A stretch of DNA of 64,000 nt, from assembly GCA_910575565.1 (NCBI GenBank), contig CAJTFL010000004.1:124001-188000 (forward strand), in the 5' to 3' direction. This document shows, one piece after another, positions 1 through 8,464 of the stretch. Under the pieces are notes generated by a model. That model was given only the letters and a program-made list of their open reading frames with translations. It was not told the origin of the DNA and searched no databases. Numbering within the stretch: position 1 is the first letter of the stretch; every line of letters begins with the position of its first letter. Made by a program: the position numbers and the translations under genes. Source of the stretch: Lachnospiraceae bacterium. GTDB taxonomy: Bacteria > Bacillota > Clostridia > Lachnospirales > Lachnospiraceae.

Positions 1-487
1 CGGGCAGATCCCGGATCAGCTCCGCCTTGTAAGGCTCGCCCTTCTCCTCCATAAACCGAATGGCTTCCTCCCTGGGCATAGTAAATCTTTCCAGCTTTGC
101 CCCCTTTTTAATAATCCGTTTCATCTCTTTTTCAATCTTATCCAGATCTTCCCGGGAAAATGGCTCCGAATCAAAATCGTAGTAATAGCCGGTGTCAATA
201 GCCGGGCCGATGGCCAGCTTCACCTGGGGAAACAGATTTTTCACCGCCTCCGCCAGCACATGGGAACAGGTATGGCGCACTACCCTAAGCCCTGCCTCGT
301 CCTTGGCCGTCAGGATATTTAAGGTACAGTCCTTATCCACCACCGTCCGCAGATCCAAAACCTCGCCGTCTACCTCCCCCGCGCAGGCCGCCCTGGCTAA
401 CCCTTCACTGATATCGTATGCAATATCGATAATGGAACGGCTCCCTTCATATTCCTTTACCGATCCATCCTTTAATGTAATCTTCAT
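1..487 (-). CDS. thrS: Threonyl-tRNA synthetase, N-terminal part (cut by window edge)
   Basis: Charges tRNA-Thr with threonine in the cytoplasm. Only the first 162 residues are present; the gene runs off the left edge. Residues 1-62 form the TGS domain. The editing (SAD) domain follows, with the HxxxH metal motif at H72/H76 (RHTCSH), close to H73/H77 of E. coli ThrRS, and the segment around residues 93-106 (IGPAIDTGYYYDF) is typical of the family. The ATG at 485-487 has a GGAGG site 7 nt upstream. The catalytic class II core and anticodon domain must lie outside the window. No T-box-like leader is visible: only about 70 nt separate it from the upstream gene on this strand. Confidence 0.95.
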   Translation of the reverse strand, partial: MKITLKDGSVKEYEGSRSIIDIAYDISEGLARAACAGEVDGEVLDLRTVVDKDCTLNILTAKDEAGLRVVRHTCSHVLAEAVKNLFPQVKLAIGPAIDTGYYYDFDSEPFSREDLDKIEKEMKRIIKKGAKLERFTMPREEAIRFMEEKGEPYKAELIRDLP

Positions 488-561
488 ATTCCTTCCTCCA
501 ATTTTCTATTTCTTTTCAATGAATATTTCTACGAAACTCTATCATCCATTCAACCACCACA

Positions 562-933
562 CTATTTTGCCGGAACGATTTCCAGCCAGTACCCATCGGG
601 ATCCGAAATAAAATAAATCCCCATTTTCGGATTTTCATAGCAGATGCATCCCATCTCCTGATGCTTCTTATGGGCAGCCTCCATATCATCCACCGTAAAG
701 GCCAAGTGAATCTCATTATCCCCCAGATCATAATGTTCCTTCTCCCAATCCCGCAGCCAGGTTAATTCCAGCTGAAAGCCAGTAGCACCATCCCCTAAAT
801 ACACCAAGGTAAAGCTTCCGTCCGAAGCCTCCTTCCGGCGCACCTCCCTAAGGCCAAGAGCCTCCTGGTAAAATCGGATGGATTTATCCAGATCCATCAC
901 ATTGTAGTTATAATGGGCAAATTGAAACTTCAT
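562..933 (-). CDS. VOC-family protein, glyoxalase I-like
   Basis: A 123-residue single vicinal-oxygen-chelate protein. The four expected metal ligands of glyoxalase I are present in the right order and spacing: H7, E56, H76 and E118 (the last in DPDGYWLEI). This suggests lactoylglutathione lyase-type chemistry on a thiol hemiacetal, although Clostridia usually lack glutathione, so the physiological thiol or substrate is unknown. The gene lies upstream of thrS on the same strand with a gap of about 75 nt. An AGGAGGAAT site precedes the ATG. Alternative: a VOC protein of different substrate range, such as a fosfomycin-resistance-like or dioxygenase-like member. Confidence 0.85.
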   Translation of the reverse strand: MKFQFAHYNYNVMDLDKSIRFYQEALGLREVRRKEASDGSFTLVYLGDGATGFQLELTWLRDWEKEHYDLGDNEIHLAFTVDDMEAAHKKHQEMGCICYENPKMGIYFISDPDGYWLEIVPAK

Positions 934-960
934 CGCTGATTCCTCCTGATTTTATCCTAT

Positions 961-1101
961 TTATGCCATATCGTTTTCAAACCGTCCCAAAGAATGCACC
1001 AGCCAAACCAAATATTCCGCCGGGCCTTCCTCTGATAGGTTAAATCCATATATTTCCGCTATCCTGGACAGAACCTCCATTTTCGCCTTCCGAATACTCA
1101 T
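961..1101 (-). CDS. Small hypothetical protein (46 aa)
   Basis: A 46-residue frame starts with ATG immediately after the stop codon of the metallo-hydrolase gene (stop at 1102-1104, start at 1099-1101). A GGGGGGAGG stretch lies about 14 nt upstream, a long but usable spacing. The product starts MSIRKAKMEVLSRIAEIYGF and is predicted to be helical, with no signal peptide, membrane segment or cysteines. It resembles no family I recognise. The direct abutment suggests translational coupling with the upstream gene. It could also be non-coding spacer: the spacer from here to the VOC gene is otherwise empty. Confidence 0.45.
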   Translation of the reverse strand: MSIRKAKMEVLSRIAEIYGFNLSEEGPAEYLVWLVHSLGRFENDMA

Positions 1102-1797
1102 TTACTGCCTGAATTCCTCCCCCCTGCCGCTGATTTGCACAATCCTATCCCGTGCCGGATGCGCCGGATGTTCATCCAGCCACCGTCCAATGATCCCGTA
1201 ATCCTCCCAGCAATGCATGGGATAAACCCGTTTTGCCTGCGTAAGGTCCAGAAAATAATCCATCCCCAAGGCATAATTTCCTTCCTGCCTGGGATCCAAA
1301 GGAACGAACGCGGCATCGATTTTTCTTCCCCTGACAGGCTCCAAAAACTGCTTAAAATGCTCTTCCATCCTGCGGTTTGATTCTTCCGCCTCCCCTTCCC
1401 AGCGCCAGTTGTTCAAATCGCCTCCATGATAAAGCGCCTTCCCTTCCGCCTGGATTAAGAAAGCCACCCCTTCATCTGTAGATTTCAGCGTTTCCACCTG
1501 GATATCGCCATCCTCCCATTTGCTTTTCGGCCTTATGGAAACCGTCCGGCCAAGGCAGTCCTGGGGAATGCGGCTTTTCCAGATATCATTAGATAAAATA
1601 TACCATACATCCGAATACTTTGCTGCCAATTTAAAAATCTCCGGATTAAAATGATCCCCATGGCGGTGGCTGACGCAAACGTACAGCCGCTTCCCCTCCT
1701 CCACTTTCGGAATCTCTCCCTGATAATAGTCAAATAAAAATGCCGTCTCCTCCAATTCCACCAGAAAACCGCTGTGCCCGATATACGTAACCTTCAT
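1102..1797 (-). CDS. Metallo-beta-lactamase-fold hydrolase
   Basis: A 231-residue soluble protein of the MBL fold. The zinc motif HxHxDH is present at residues 44-49 (SHRHGDHF), with an N-terminal H8 in the usual first-strand motif (YIGHSGFLVE) and a later YHGGDLNNW segment near residue 125 that supplies another ligand. This pattern matches the UlaG/RomA-like metal-dependent hydrolases. The substrate cannot be told from sequence. Its start overlaps the end of the upstream MATE gene by 4 nt (ATGA type), so the two are probably co-transcribed and translationally coupled; a 46-codon frame follows directly. Confidence 0.9.
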   Translation of the reverse strand: MKVTYIGHSGFLVELEETAFLFDYYQGEIPKVEEGKRLYVCVSHRHGDHFNPEIFKLAAKYSDVWYILSNDIWKSRIPQDCLGRTVSIRPKSKWEDGDIQVETLKSTDEGVAFLIQAEGKALYHGGDLNNWRWEGEAEESNRRMEEHFKQFLEPVRGRKIDAAFVPLDPRQEGNYALGMDYFLDLTQAKRVYPMHCWEDYGIIGRWLDEHPAHPARDRIVQISGRGEEFRQ

Positions 1798-3131
1798 CCT
1801 AATCTCCCCTTTCTTCCCTCATACAGCACATAAACCAACGTGTAGGCCGCCATAATCCCGGAAACCGTAGGGGCAATCATCCCCAGCTTCCCCAGATCAC
1901 CGGCAAAATGCTCCCCAAACAGGTACACCAGCGGGATCCTTAAAAGCAGCGCCCCCGCACTGCAGCTGACCATGGTCCATACCGTCTTTTCCCTGCCATT
2001 CAAATATCCGTTTAGGCAGAACACCATGGCAACCATCAGGTAATCGTAGCTGCAGGAGCGGAAAAAGGGAATACCTGCCTGGACTATTTCCGGCGATTTG
2101 CTGAATACCCGGATCATGGAAGCCGGGTTAACTTGCGCCCATCCCCAGAACAAGGCTGCCACAAAAAGGGCAAAGCCCATCCCGTACCATAAAGCCTTCC
2201 TGGCCCGTTTTGGCTTCCCCGCTCCCATATTCTGGGCGGTAAAAGCCGCCAGGGCATTGGCAATGGATGTGGCGGACAGCATGGCAAACACATCGAATTT
2301 GCTCCCGATCCCCACGATGGCTGCAGCGTAAACGCCGCAGCGGTTCATCACCGCCATCAGGTACAGGAAAGAAATCCGAACCATCAGCTCCTGGAAAGAT
2401 ATGGGGATCCCCACGGCCGCCAGCTCCTTTGCCACCGCCCCCACCGGGCGAAAGCTTTTTGGCTTAAAATCAAAGATGAACTTTTTCCATTTTAAGTAAG
2501 CCACTGCCAGGATCATGCTGATTCCCTGGGAAATGATGGTGGCAAAGGCCGTCCCTTCTACCCCCATCCCCCATTCCTTCACAAACACCACATCCAGAAC
2601 AATATTGATCACGCAGGCGATTCCCACAAAAATCATGGGACGCAGGGAATCCCCATAGCCCCGCAGGATGGCGCTGATTGCGTTATACCCGCAGATAAAC
2701 ACATTGCCTGCGGCGCAGACCGCCACATACCGGTACGTCAAAGCGAATGAATCCTCCGGCGTGTCTAAAAGCCTTAAAAGCGGCTTCCCAAAGGCAATTA
2801 AAAGCAGGGTTAGCAGCAAGGCAAACAGAAAAAACACCGTCAATGTGGTTCCGATGGTTTTCTTTACCCGCTCAATATCCCCGCAGCCCATATATTTCCC
2901 GATTAAGATCGTGCTGCCCAAGGTCAGGCCTGTAATCAAGCTGGTAATGATCTGCGTCACCTGGGTTCCGGTGGCTACCGCCGCCACGCTTTCTGCGCCG
3001 CAGTACTTTCCCACCACCAGCAGATCCGCCGCCCCGTACAAAGACTGCCAGATATTGGCAATCAAAAAGGGGACGGCAAACAAAAGAAGCCTTGTCAGGA
3101 TATTCCCTTCCGTCAAGTCGTTATTTTTCAT
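1794..3131 (-). CDS. MATE-family multidrug efflux protein (1)
   Basis: An integral membrane Na+/H+-coupled exporter of the MatE/NorM family, 445 residues, with about twelve hydrophobic segments in two homologous halves. The N-terminal segment (NILTRLLLFAVPFLIANIWQ) followed by a YGAADLLVVGKY motif is typical of the family. The start was set at the ATG at 3129-3131 because AGGAGG lies 6 nt upstream; a GTG 8 codons further upstream lacks such a site. The gene overlaps the following hydrolase by 4 nt. A second, diverged MATE gene lies directly upstream in the same orientation. Substrate unknown. Confidence 0.92.
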   Translation of the reverse strand: MKNNDLTEGNILTRLLLFAVPFLIANIWQSLYGAADLLVVGKYCGAESVAAVATGTQVTQIITSLITGLTLGSTILIGKYMGCGDIERVKKTIGTTLTVFFLFALLLTLLLIAFGKPLLRLLDTPEDSFALTYRYVAVCAAGNVFICGYNAISAILRGYGDSLRPMIFVGIACVINIVLDVVFVKEWGMGVEGTAFATIISQGISMILAVAYLKWKKFIFDFKPKSFRPVGAVAKELAAVGIPISFQELMVRISFLYLMAVMNRCGVYAAAIVGIGSKFDVFAMLSATSIANALAAFTAQNMGAGKPKRARKALWYGMGFALFVAALFWGWAQVNPASMIRVFSKSPEIVQAGIPFFRSCSYDYLMVAMVFCLNGYLNGREKTVWTMVSCSAGALLLRIPLVYLFGEHFAGDLGKLGMIAPTVSGIMAAYTLVYVLYEGRKGRLG

Positions 3132-3375
3132 CCGTTTCCTCCTGTTACCATTCACACCATGAACAATAACCTCCTCCTGACAGATGATTATAAACCCTTG
3201 GGCGGCTTACCGTCAATGGCTGAGGCTTTCTTTGCATACTATAGTGCCTATTGCGATTCACCGCACCATACCCCTCCATAATCGGCAATCGGGCAGGAGA
3301 GAGCCATCTTCCCCTGCCCGCCGTGCCCCATGCACCGCTTCCGCGGCATACTTCCTCTGCAGGGAAATGCGCACA

Positions 3376-3410
3376 AAAAGGGGATGCCGCAGCGCTTCAT
3401 GCGGCATCCC
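3376..3410 (-). terminator. Rho-independent terminator of the second MATE gene
   Basis: On the minus strand a 10-bp stem GGGATGCCGC/GCGGCATCCC (3381-3390 with 3401-3410) is followed by a U-rich run (CTTTTTG). The MATE stop codon (3397-3399) lies in the loop, so the last codons form part of the hairpin. Confidence 0.8.
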
Positions 3411-4758
3411 TTCGATCTTCTTTCGGGAACTTCCTGCGAACTAAGAGGAAGCAGCACAGATGGACGATAGCCGTCACCAGCCAAGTCACCGGGTAGGCTA
3501 AATACAGCGTTTCCAGGGTAGGATGCCACTGGAATACGGTATAGAGCCATACTACCCTAAGCCCGCAGGCTCCGGTAAGGGATACCAGCATGGGAAGGAC
3601 GGCATAGCCCAGCCCCCTTAAGCTCCCCACCAGGACATCCATCCACCCGCAGATAAAATAAGGGGCACAGATCACCATCATCCTCTTTAAGCCATTCTGG
3701 ATTACCGCCGGGTCAGAAGAATAAATCCCCAAAAGATTGCTTCCCAGAAGGACGAAGCTTCCTCCCATCACCAGGCCGATCACCGTCACCACCGCCAGGC
3801 ACAGCATCAGTATCCGGTTAATCCGGCTGAATTTCCCGCCGCCGATATTCTGGCTGGTAAAGCTTAGGTTGGTCTGGTAAATGGAATTCATGGCATTGTA
3901 AACGAAGCCTTCCAGGTTGGATGCCGCCGTGCTGCCCGCCATAGCCACCGAGCCAAAGGAATTCAGGGAAGACTGAACCAGCACATTGGAGATGGAAAAC
4001 ACCGCCCCTTGGAACCCTGCCGGCAGGCCGATCCTGGCGATCCGGCCAAACATCCGCCGGTTGATCCTAAGCTTTGAAAATTCCAGCCGGTAAGAGCCGT
4101 CGCTCTTTGCCAGGCAGCGGCACACCAGAGCCGCGGAAATGCACTGGGAAAGCACGGTAGCCAGCGCCACCCCAGCCACGCCCATATGGAAGACAATCAC
4201 AAACATCAGGTTTAACAGCACGTTTACCACCCCGGCCGTCATCAGGAAATACAGCGGCCTCCTGGTGTCCCCGATAGCCCTTAAGATAGCCGCGCCGAAA
4301 TTATACAGCATGATCACCGGCATACCCATGAAATAAATCCGCATATAGAGGGAAGCCTTGTCCAGCACATCCGCCGGGGTTTCCATCAGCGACAGAAGAG
4401 GCGCAGAGGCAAACGTGCCGATCACCACCAGGAGCACCCCGCACACCAGGCTGACCGTCACCGCCGTATGCACCGTCTCGCTTACCTCCCGATCCTTCCT
4501 GGCTCCAAAGTACTGAGCCACCAGCACGTTAGCGCCTATGGACAGGCCGATGAACACATTGATCAGCAAGTTAACCAGCGCCGATGTAGAGCCTACCGCC
4601 GCCAGCGACTCATGGCCTGCAAACCGCCCCACCACAATCACGTCCGCCGCATTAAACAAAAGCTGCAAAATGCCTGACAGCATCAGCGGCATGGCATAAG
4701 AAAGAATCTTGCCTAAAAGAGGGCCGCTGCACATATCCATCTCATATGAGCGTTTCAT
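3397..4758 (-). CDS. MATE-family multidrug efflux protein (2)
   Basis: A second MATE exporter, 453 residues, inner-membrane, about twelve transmembrane segments. The first helix region shows the family signature (LSYAMPLMLSGILQLLFNAA, then DVIVVGRFAGHESLAAVG). It is clearly diverged from the neighbour at 1794-3131, so the pair is not a recent duplication. The ATG at 4756-4758 was chosen (GGAAAGGGA upstream); a TTG four codons upstream is possible. It has its own minus-strand promoter at 4852-4880 and its own terminator, so it is probably a separate transcript from the downstream MATE operon. Confidence 0.92.
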   Translation of the reverse strand: MKRSYEMDMCSGPLLGKILSYAMPLMLSGILQLLFNAADVIVVGRFAGHESLAAVGSTSALVNLLINVFIGLSIGANVLVAQYFGARKDREVSETVHTAVTVSLVCGVLLVVIGTFASAPLLSLMETPADVLDKASLYMRIYFMGMPVIMLYNFGAAILRAIGDTRRPLYFLMTAGVVNVLLNLMFVIVFHMGVAGVALATVLSQCISAALVCRCLAKSDGSYRLEFSKLRINRRMFGRIARIGLPAGFQGAVFSISNVLVQSSLNSFGSVAMAGSTAASNLEGFVYNAMNSIYQTNLSFTSQNIGGGKFSRINRILMLCLAVVTVIGLVMGGSFVLLGSNLLGIYSSDPAVIQNGLKRMMVICAPYFICGWMDVLVGSLRGLGYAVLPMLVSLTGACGLRVVWLYTVFQWHPTLETLYLAYPVTWLVTAIVHLCCFLLVRRKFPKEDRRDAA

Positions 4759-4851
4759 TGTAATCCCCAATCCCTTTCCATTTTGTTGAATTTGCTTTTT
4801 TTAGCAGTATTTTACCGCCCAGTTATCCTAAATCTTTAACGCCGTCTTAGC

Positions 4852-4880
4852 AGTGTAGCACAGTCCGGCAAATTTTTCAA
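4852..4880 (-). promoter_or_regulatory. Sigma-A-type promoter for MATE (2)
   Basis: Minus strand: TTGAAA (4875-4880), 17-nt spacer, TACACT (4852-4857). It lies about 95 nt upstream of the MATE start and is divergent from, and nearly adjacent to, the promoter at 4895-4923. Confidence 0.6.
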
Positions 4881-4894
4881 TGGTGAAAATACAC

Positions 4895-4923
4895 TTAACA
4901 GAAAAACTTGTTCGTGGTATAAT
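4895..4923 (+). promoter_or_regulatory. Strong sigma-A-type promoter for the 5057 gene
   Basis: TTAACA (4895-4900), 17-nt spacer, perfect TATAAT (4918-4923). It is followed by a leader of about 125 nt in which AAGGCC and GGCC segments around 4958-4993 could pair. The -35 boxes of the two divergent promoters are only about 15 nt apart. Confidence 0.7.
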
Positions 4924-5056
4924 AGCTAAGAAAGCAAAAAGGCTGTGCAGAAACGTCAAAGGCCTGTAAACCGAACCCGTTCAGCTTTAAGGCCGCCTGC
5001 ATTTCCTGCTATTTCCATTATAAATACGGTTTAATCAACACAAGGAGGTAACGATA

Positions 5057-5521
5057 ATGGCATTAACCAGACCTAACGTCCTTTCTCTTCCCACCATGAA
5101 CGAATCCTGGGCTATAACCGCCCGAAATTACGAGAAGGAAGGGCTAACCGAAATTGATTACTGGTGTTCCCCCACCATAACATCCACCGACCCTGCCCGC
5201 CACGCGGAGCTGGCAGGCCGCATGGTGCAGGTGGCATTGGAAGAATACTCCAATATTGTTTTGTACGGGGCAATCAAATCCATTGAAATCTTAACCGTGG
5301 AAGAAACCTTTGAGCGGTTCGGCCCGGAAGGCCTGAATATCCTTGGCCTTCCCAAATGCACCAGCGTAACGGATTTCCTTCGGGAGATCCACGAAACCCT
5401 GACCTCTTCAAATCCGGAGAAAATCAACGTATTCTCCCCCCTTGCCAACATCATTATTTCCATCAAGCCTATCCCGGCCTACTTAAAAGACAAACGCGGC
5501 AAGCGTCCTATGCTGAAATAA
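5057..5521 (+). CDS. Hypothetical protein, 154 aa
   Basis: I do not recognise this family. The product is soluble: no signal peptide or membrane segments, one cysteine in each half (YWCSP near residue 36 and LPKCTS near residue 101), and a mixed alpha/beta composition. An excellent AAGGAGG site lies about 7 nt before the ATG and a near-consensus promoter lies 130 nt upstream, so expression should be strong. It has no operon partner: the next gene has its own leader after 144 nt. The preceding MATE gene is divergent. Function unknown. Confidence 0.75.
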   Translation: MALTRPNVLSLPTMNESWAITARNYEKEGLTEIDYWCSPTITSTDPARHAELAGRMVQVALEEYSNIVLYGAIKSIEILTVEETFERFGPEGLNILGLPKCTSVTDFLREIHETLTSSNPEKINVFSPLANIIISIKPIPAYLKDKRGKRPMLK

Positions 5522-5665
5522 AGGGTGCAAAATCATCTATCGTCAGAAAATCGTAGGATAATAGACGGAAATATGTTATACAAAACTTGTAATTTTCAGG
5601 TAAAATAGAAACTAACAGGAAACCAATTCATCCTAATTCATTTTAAAGAAAGGATAGGGAACTTT

Positions 5666-6721
5666 ATGAAGATGTGGAAAAAAATTACAGCCATTATTCT
5701 GCCGGCTCTTTTAGCCGGCGCCATGGCCATCCCTGGGATGGCCGCAGAGGAACGCACAAAGATTGAAAATGTGTCCCTTAATTTCACGGCCTATGACGAC
5801 AGCGAGGAGTATGGGGAGGTTGAGGTAAATACCGGCTCAGGCCCCTATTCCGTGGAGGATGTGGAATTCCTTTCCAATACCTCCTCATCCAAGTACCCCA
5901 GGGTAAAGGTGACAGTGAATGCTGACGAAGGCTACTATTTCGCCTCCGCGAACAGAAGCTTGTTCACCCTGGCTGGGGAAGGCGCGGCATACTCCAGCGC
6001 CAATTTACGCAACAGCAAGGCCACCGTAGTGGTAACTGTGCAGTTAAAGAACTACAGCGGGGCGCAGGCCGATGTGCCGGATGATGTAGAGTGGGATTAC
6101 GAAGGAAGCGGCTCCTGGGGAGAAGTTGCCAATGCCGGCTACTATGAAGTCCGGCTGCGCCGGGGCGGCACGGTAATCGGGGAAATCATGAAGATTGACG
6201 ATACCCAGTTTAACTTCTGCGGCATGATTACCCAGACCGGCAATTACTCCTTCCAGGTGCGCACCGTTAACCGCTATGTATCCGCCAATAAGAGCAAATG
6301 GGTCAGCTCCGAGCGCTGGAGCGTGGATAATGAAACCCTGCAGCTTATCCGAAACAGGGCGGCTTACGGCGTAACCAATAATTTCTATACCACCGGCGCT
6401 ACCAATACCGGCAGCACCCCCACCTCGCCTACCGCCCCAACCTCGCCTGCCACGCCTGCAGGCTCCACCGGCTGGCAGCAGGACGCTATCGGCATCTGGT
6501 ACCGCAATTACGACGGCACATGGCCTGTATCTGCTTGGCAGATGATTGACGGATATTGGTATTACTTTAACGAAGGCGGATACCGCCTGACCAGCCAGTG
6601 GTTGCATCACACCGACGGCAACTGGTACTATTTAGGCCCCAACGGCGCTATGCTCACCAACACCCGCACCCCGGATAACCTTTACGTAGACGCAAACGGA
6701 ATCTACGTTCCGGGATACTAA
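5666..6721 (+). CDS. Secreted protein with C-terminal choline-binding-type wall repeats
   Basis: A 351-residue exported protein. Residues 1-27 are a classical signal peptide (MKMWKK, hydrophobic core, cleavage near GMAA). Residues 28 to about 235 are a beta-rich region of unknown type; this is followed by a Thr/Pro/Ser linker (about 240-268). The C-terminus holds three aromatic, glycine-rich wall-binding repeats of the CW_binding_1 type (YWYYFNEGGYRLTSQW and NWYYLGPNGAML). Such repeats anchor proteins to choline or related teichoic-acid groups. The N-terminal domain may be adhesive or enzymatic; no catalytic motif is visible. A strong terminator follows at 6765. Two other proteins in this window carry the same repeat type. 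Confidence 0.85.
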   Translation: MKMWKKITAIILPALLAGAMAIPGMAAEERTKIENVSLNFTAYDDSEEYGEVEVNTGSGPYSVEDVEFLSNTSSSKYPRVKVTVNADEGYYFASANRSLFTLAGEGAAYSSANLRNSKATVVVTVQLKNYSGAQADVPDDVEWDYEGSGSWGEVANAGYYEVRLRRGGTVIGEIMKIDDTQFNFCGMITQTGNYSFQVRTVNRYVSANKSKWVSSERWSVDNETLQLIRNRAAYGVTNNFYTTGATNTGSTPTSPTAPTSPATPAGSTGWQQDAIGIWYRNYDGTWPVSAWQMIDGYWYYFNEGGYRLTSQWLHHTDGNWYYLGPNGAMLTNTRTPDNLYVDANGIYVPGY

Positions 6722-6764
6722 GCGGAACGAATAACTTTACCTGAAAAAAGCAAGAAATGATAAA

Positions 6765-6797
6765 ATAGGGATGTTTGCAAACATCCCTATCTTTTTT
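6765..6797 (+). terminator. Rho-independent terminator
   Basis: Perfect 13-bp inverted repeat (ATAGGGATGTTTG with CAAACATCCCTAT, 6765-6790) followed by CTTTTTT. It ends the wall-binding protein transcript. Confidence 0.9.
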
Positions 6798-6847
6798 GCC
6801 AGTCCTTTTTTGCTAATCCTTTTTTGCTAATCCTTTTTGCTAATCCC
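6796..6847. repeat. Short tandem repeat CCTTTTTGCTAAT
   Basis: Immediately after the terminator, a 13-16 nt unit (TCCTTTTTTGCTAA) is repeated about three to four times with slight variation up to 6847. It lies in a convergent intergenic spacer and has no coding content. Confidence 0.75.
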
Positions 6848-6927
6848 TCTAAACAGCCCGCATTCGCTGACCGCGCCGCCTTTCTTTGATGCTGGGGCAT
6901 CCCGGCTGCGCCCTGCGGCATCAATGC

Positions 6928-7473
6928 TTACCCTTTCGCCTTCCCCTCGCCGCCCCGGCGCTGGTAGGCCAGCCGCTCCTCCCCGTTTTCCAGATAAATA
7001 ATGCCGCATTTTTGGAATCCATTCTTCTCCAAGACGTGCTGCATCACCCGGTTATCCCGATGGGTGTCAATCTTTAGGTTTCCCCACTGCCTGCCCGCCC
7101 AGTCAAAGCAGGCCTTCCCAAAGCCTTTGCCCCTCCCGGAAGCGGCTACCCGGTGAATCACCCCGTAAGGCTCCTGGTCCAGCCACTCCCCCTGGTAAAT
7201 CCGGCGGTAAGTGGGATCGTCCTCCACAGCAAAGTAAAAGGTTCCCAAAAGTTCTCCCGGCTGCAGCCCTTCTCCTTCCTTGCCCTCGTCCCCTTCTTCC
7301 GCCAGGCAAAGGTACGCCTTCCCTTCCAGGATTCCCCTTTTCACTGCTTCCTCTTCCGGAAAAGAATCCTTCCACTGGTTAGGATTCCCCGTATCCTTCA
7401 TCATCTGCCTGGCTATGGCGTAAACTGCCATCATCTGCGGCAGATCCCATAATTTCGCTTTAATGATCTTCAT
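6928..7473 (-). CDS. GNAT-family N-acetyltransferase
   Basis: A 181-residue cytoplasmic acetyltransferase of the GCN5 fold. The acetyl-CoA-binding motif A is seen as RVAASGRGKGFGKACF, followed by an asparagine-rich motif B (DTHRDNRVMQHVLEKNGF) that is characteristic of the family. The acceptor is unknown. There is a Glu/Gly-rich insertion (EEGDEGKEGEGLQPGE) in the middle. Of two in-frame ATGs 6 nt apart, the second was chosen because GAGGGG is 6 nt upstream of it. The gene stands downstream of the glycosylase gene on the same strand with an 83-nt gap. Confidence 0.88.
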   Translation of the reverse strand: MKIIKAKLWDLPQMMAVYAIARQMMKDTGNPNQWKDSFPEEEAVKRGILEGKAYLCLAEEGDEGKEGEGLQPGELLGTFYFAVEDDPTYRRIYQGEWLDQEPYGVIHRVAASGRGKGFGKACFDWAGRQWGNLKIDTHRDNRVMQHVLEKNGFQKCGIIYLENGEERLAYQRRGGEGKAKG

Positions 7474-7555
7474 CTTCATCCCCTCTTTTGTCTTCCCTGT
7501 CTCCTCTTTATCTTTTCTGTCTTCTCTTTATCTTTTTCCCTTTTTATCTTTTCCC

Positions 7556-8374
7556 TCATATCCCACTGCCCCGCCCGTGCAGTTCATAGTAAAACATATA
7601 CTGCTGCAAAATCCCGGCAAAGCCTTTGTAACGCTTAAAGGGAAAACCCTCCGGGTAATGCGCCTTTAACACCTGGGCGATATGGGTATCCACCGGGAAA
7701 GCGTCCACATGATGGAAGCCAAACAGGCATACGCATTCCGCCACCTTTTCCCCCACCCCGCAAAGCCTCATCAGCTCCTTTTTCACCTTATCGTGATCCT
7801 GCCCCTCCAGCGCCTTTAACGAGACCTCTTCCTTTGCAACCGCCTTGGCCGTTTCCAGGATATACCTGGCACGGTATCCCAGATTACATCCCCTCAGGCC
7901 TTCAAGATCCGCCCCTGCCAAAGCCTCCGGAGAGGGGAAGCCATAATACGCCTCCCCCCGAAAATTTTCCAGGCGGCGGCCATACCTCCGGCATAAAAGC
8001 CCTACGCATTTTTTAATCCTTGGGATATTATTCTGCTGGGAAATGATAAACGTAGCCACCATCTCCCAAGGATCCTGGCGCAGGATCCGTATCCCCTGCC
8101 CGGCTTTCGCCGCCTGGCTTAAATACTCATCCCCTTTTTCCGCCTTCTCCCGAATCCTTCCATAATCTGTCCCCAGATCAAAATATCGGCTCCAAAATCC
8201 CCCAAACTCCTCCTGGCTGCAGGAAAGGACAAAACACTCCCCCTGATGACAGATTTCCAGGAAACGCTCCCCTGCAATCACCGCAAAATGCCCAGGTTTC
8301 CCCTCTTCCATCCGGAAGCACTGGCCGCTGGCTTCAATCTTCCCCAAATCCATATCCGGGATCTGAACAACCAT
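7556..8374 (-). CDS. 8-oxoguanine DNA glycosylase / AP lyase (OGG type)
   Basis: A 272-residue base-excision repair enzyme. The N-terminal part (about 1-90) has the TBP-like OGG_N fold and contains a SGQCFRM segment typical of OGG1 relatives. The C-terminal HhH-GPD domain carries the hairpin LCGVGEKVAECV with the Schiff-base lysine K210 and the catalytic aspartate D229 in FPVDTH. No C-terminal 4Fe-4S cluster cysteines are seen, which separates it from MutY/Nth. It removes 8-oxoguanine opposite C. The start at 8374 was chosen over longer forms because AAGGGGGATAAGG precedes this ATG. Confidence 0.9.
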   Translation of the reverse strand: MVVQIPDMDLGKIEASGQCFRMEEGKPGHFAVIAGERFLEICHQGECFVLSCSQEEFGGFWSRYFDLGTDYGRIREKAEKGDEYLSQAAKAGQGIRILRQDPWEMVATFIISQQNNIPRIKKCVGLLCRRYGRRLENFRGEAYYGFPSPEALAGADLEGLRGCNLGYRARYILETAKAVAKEEVSLKALEGQDHDKVKKELMRLCGVGEKVAECVCLFGFHHVDAFPVDTHIAQVLKAHYPEGFPFKRYKGFAGILQQYMFYYELHGRGSGI

Positions 8375-8403
8375 CCTTATCCCCCTTATCAAAAACGTAC
8401 ATA

Positions 8404-8445
8404 AAAAACACCTGCCAGGCACTGCTTGCCGTATACCTGGCAGGT
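8404..8445 (-). terminator. Terminator for the cytidylate-kinase-like gene
   Basis: Minus strand stem CCTGCCAGG/CCTGGCAGG (8411-8419 with 8437-8445) followed by TGTTTTTT. It lies upstream of the glycosylase start and downstream of the 8594-9190 gene. Confidence 0.75.
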
Positions 8446-8464
8446 TTAAACTCCTATCCTAAAT

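Noticed and set aside
488..561. Possible T-box leader for thrS
   Set aside because: The spacer is only about 70 nt and has no T-box sequence or specifier stem.
1794..4758. Recent tandem duplication of MATE genes
   Set aside because: The two proteins differ throughout and have separate regulatory signals, so they are ancient paralogues or independently acquired.
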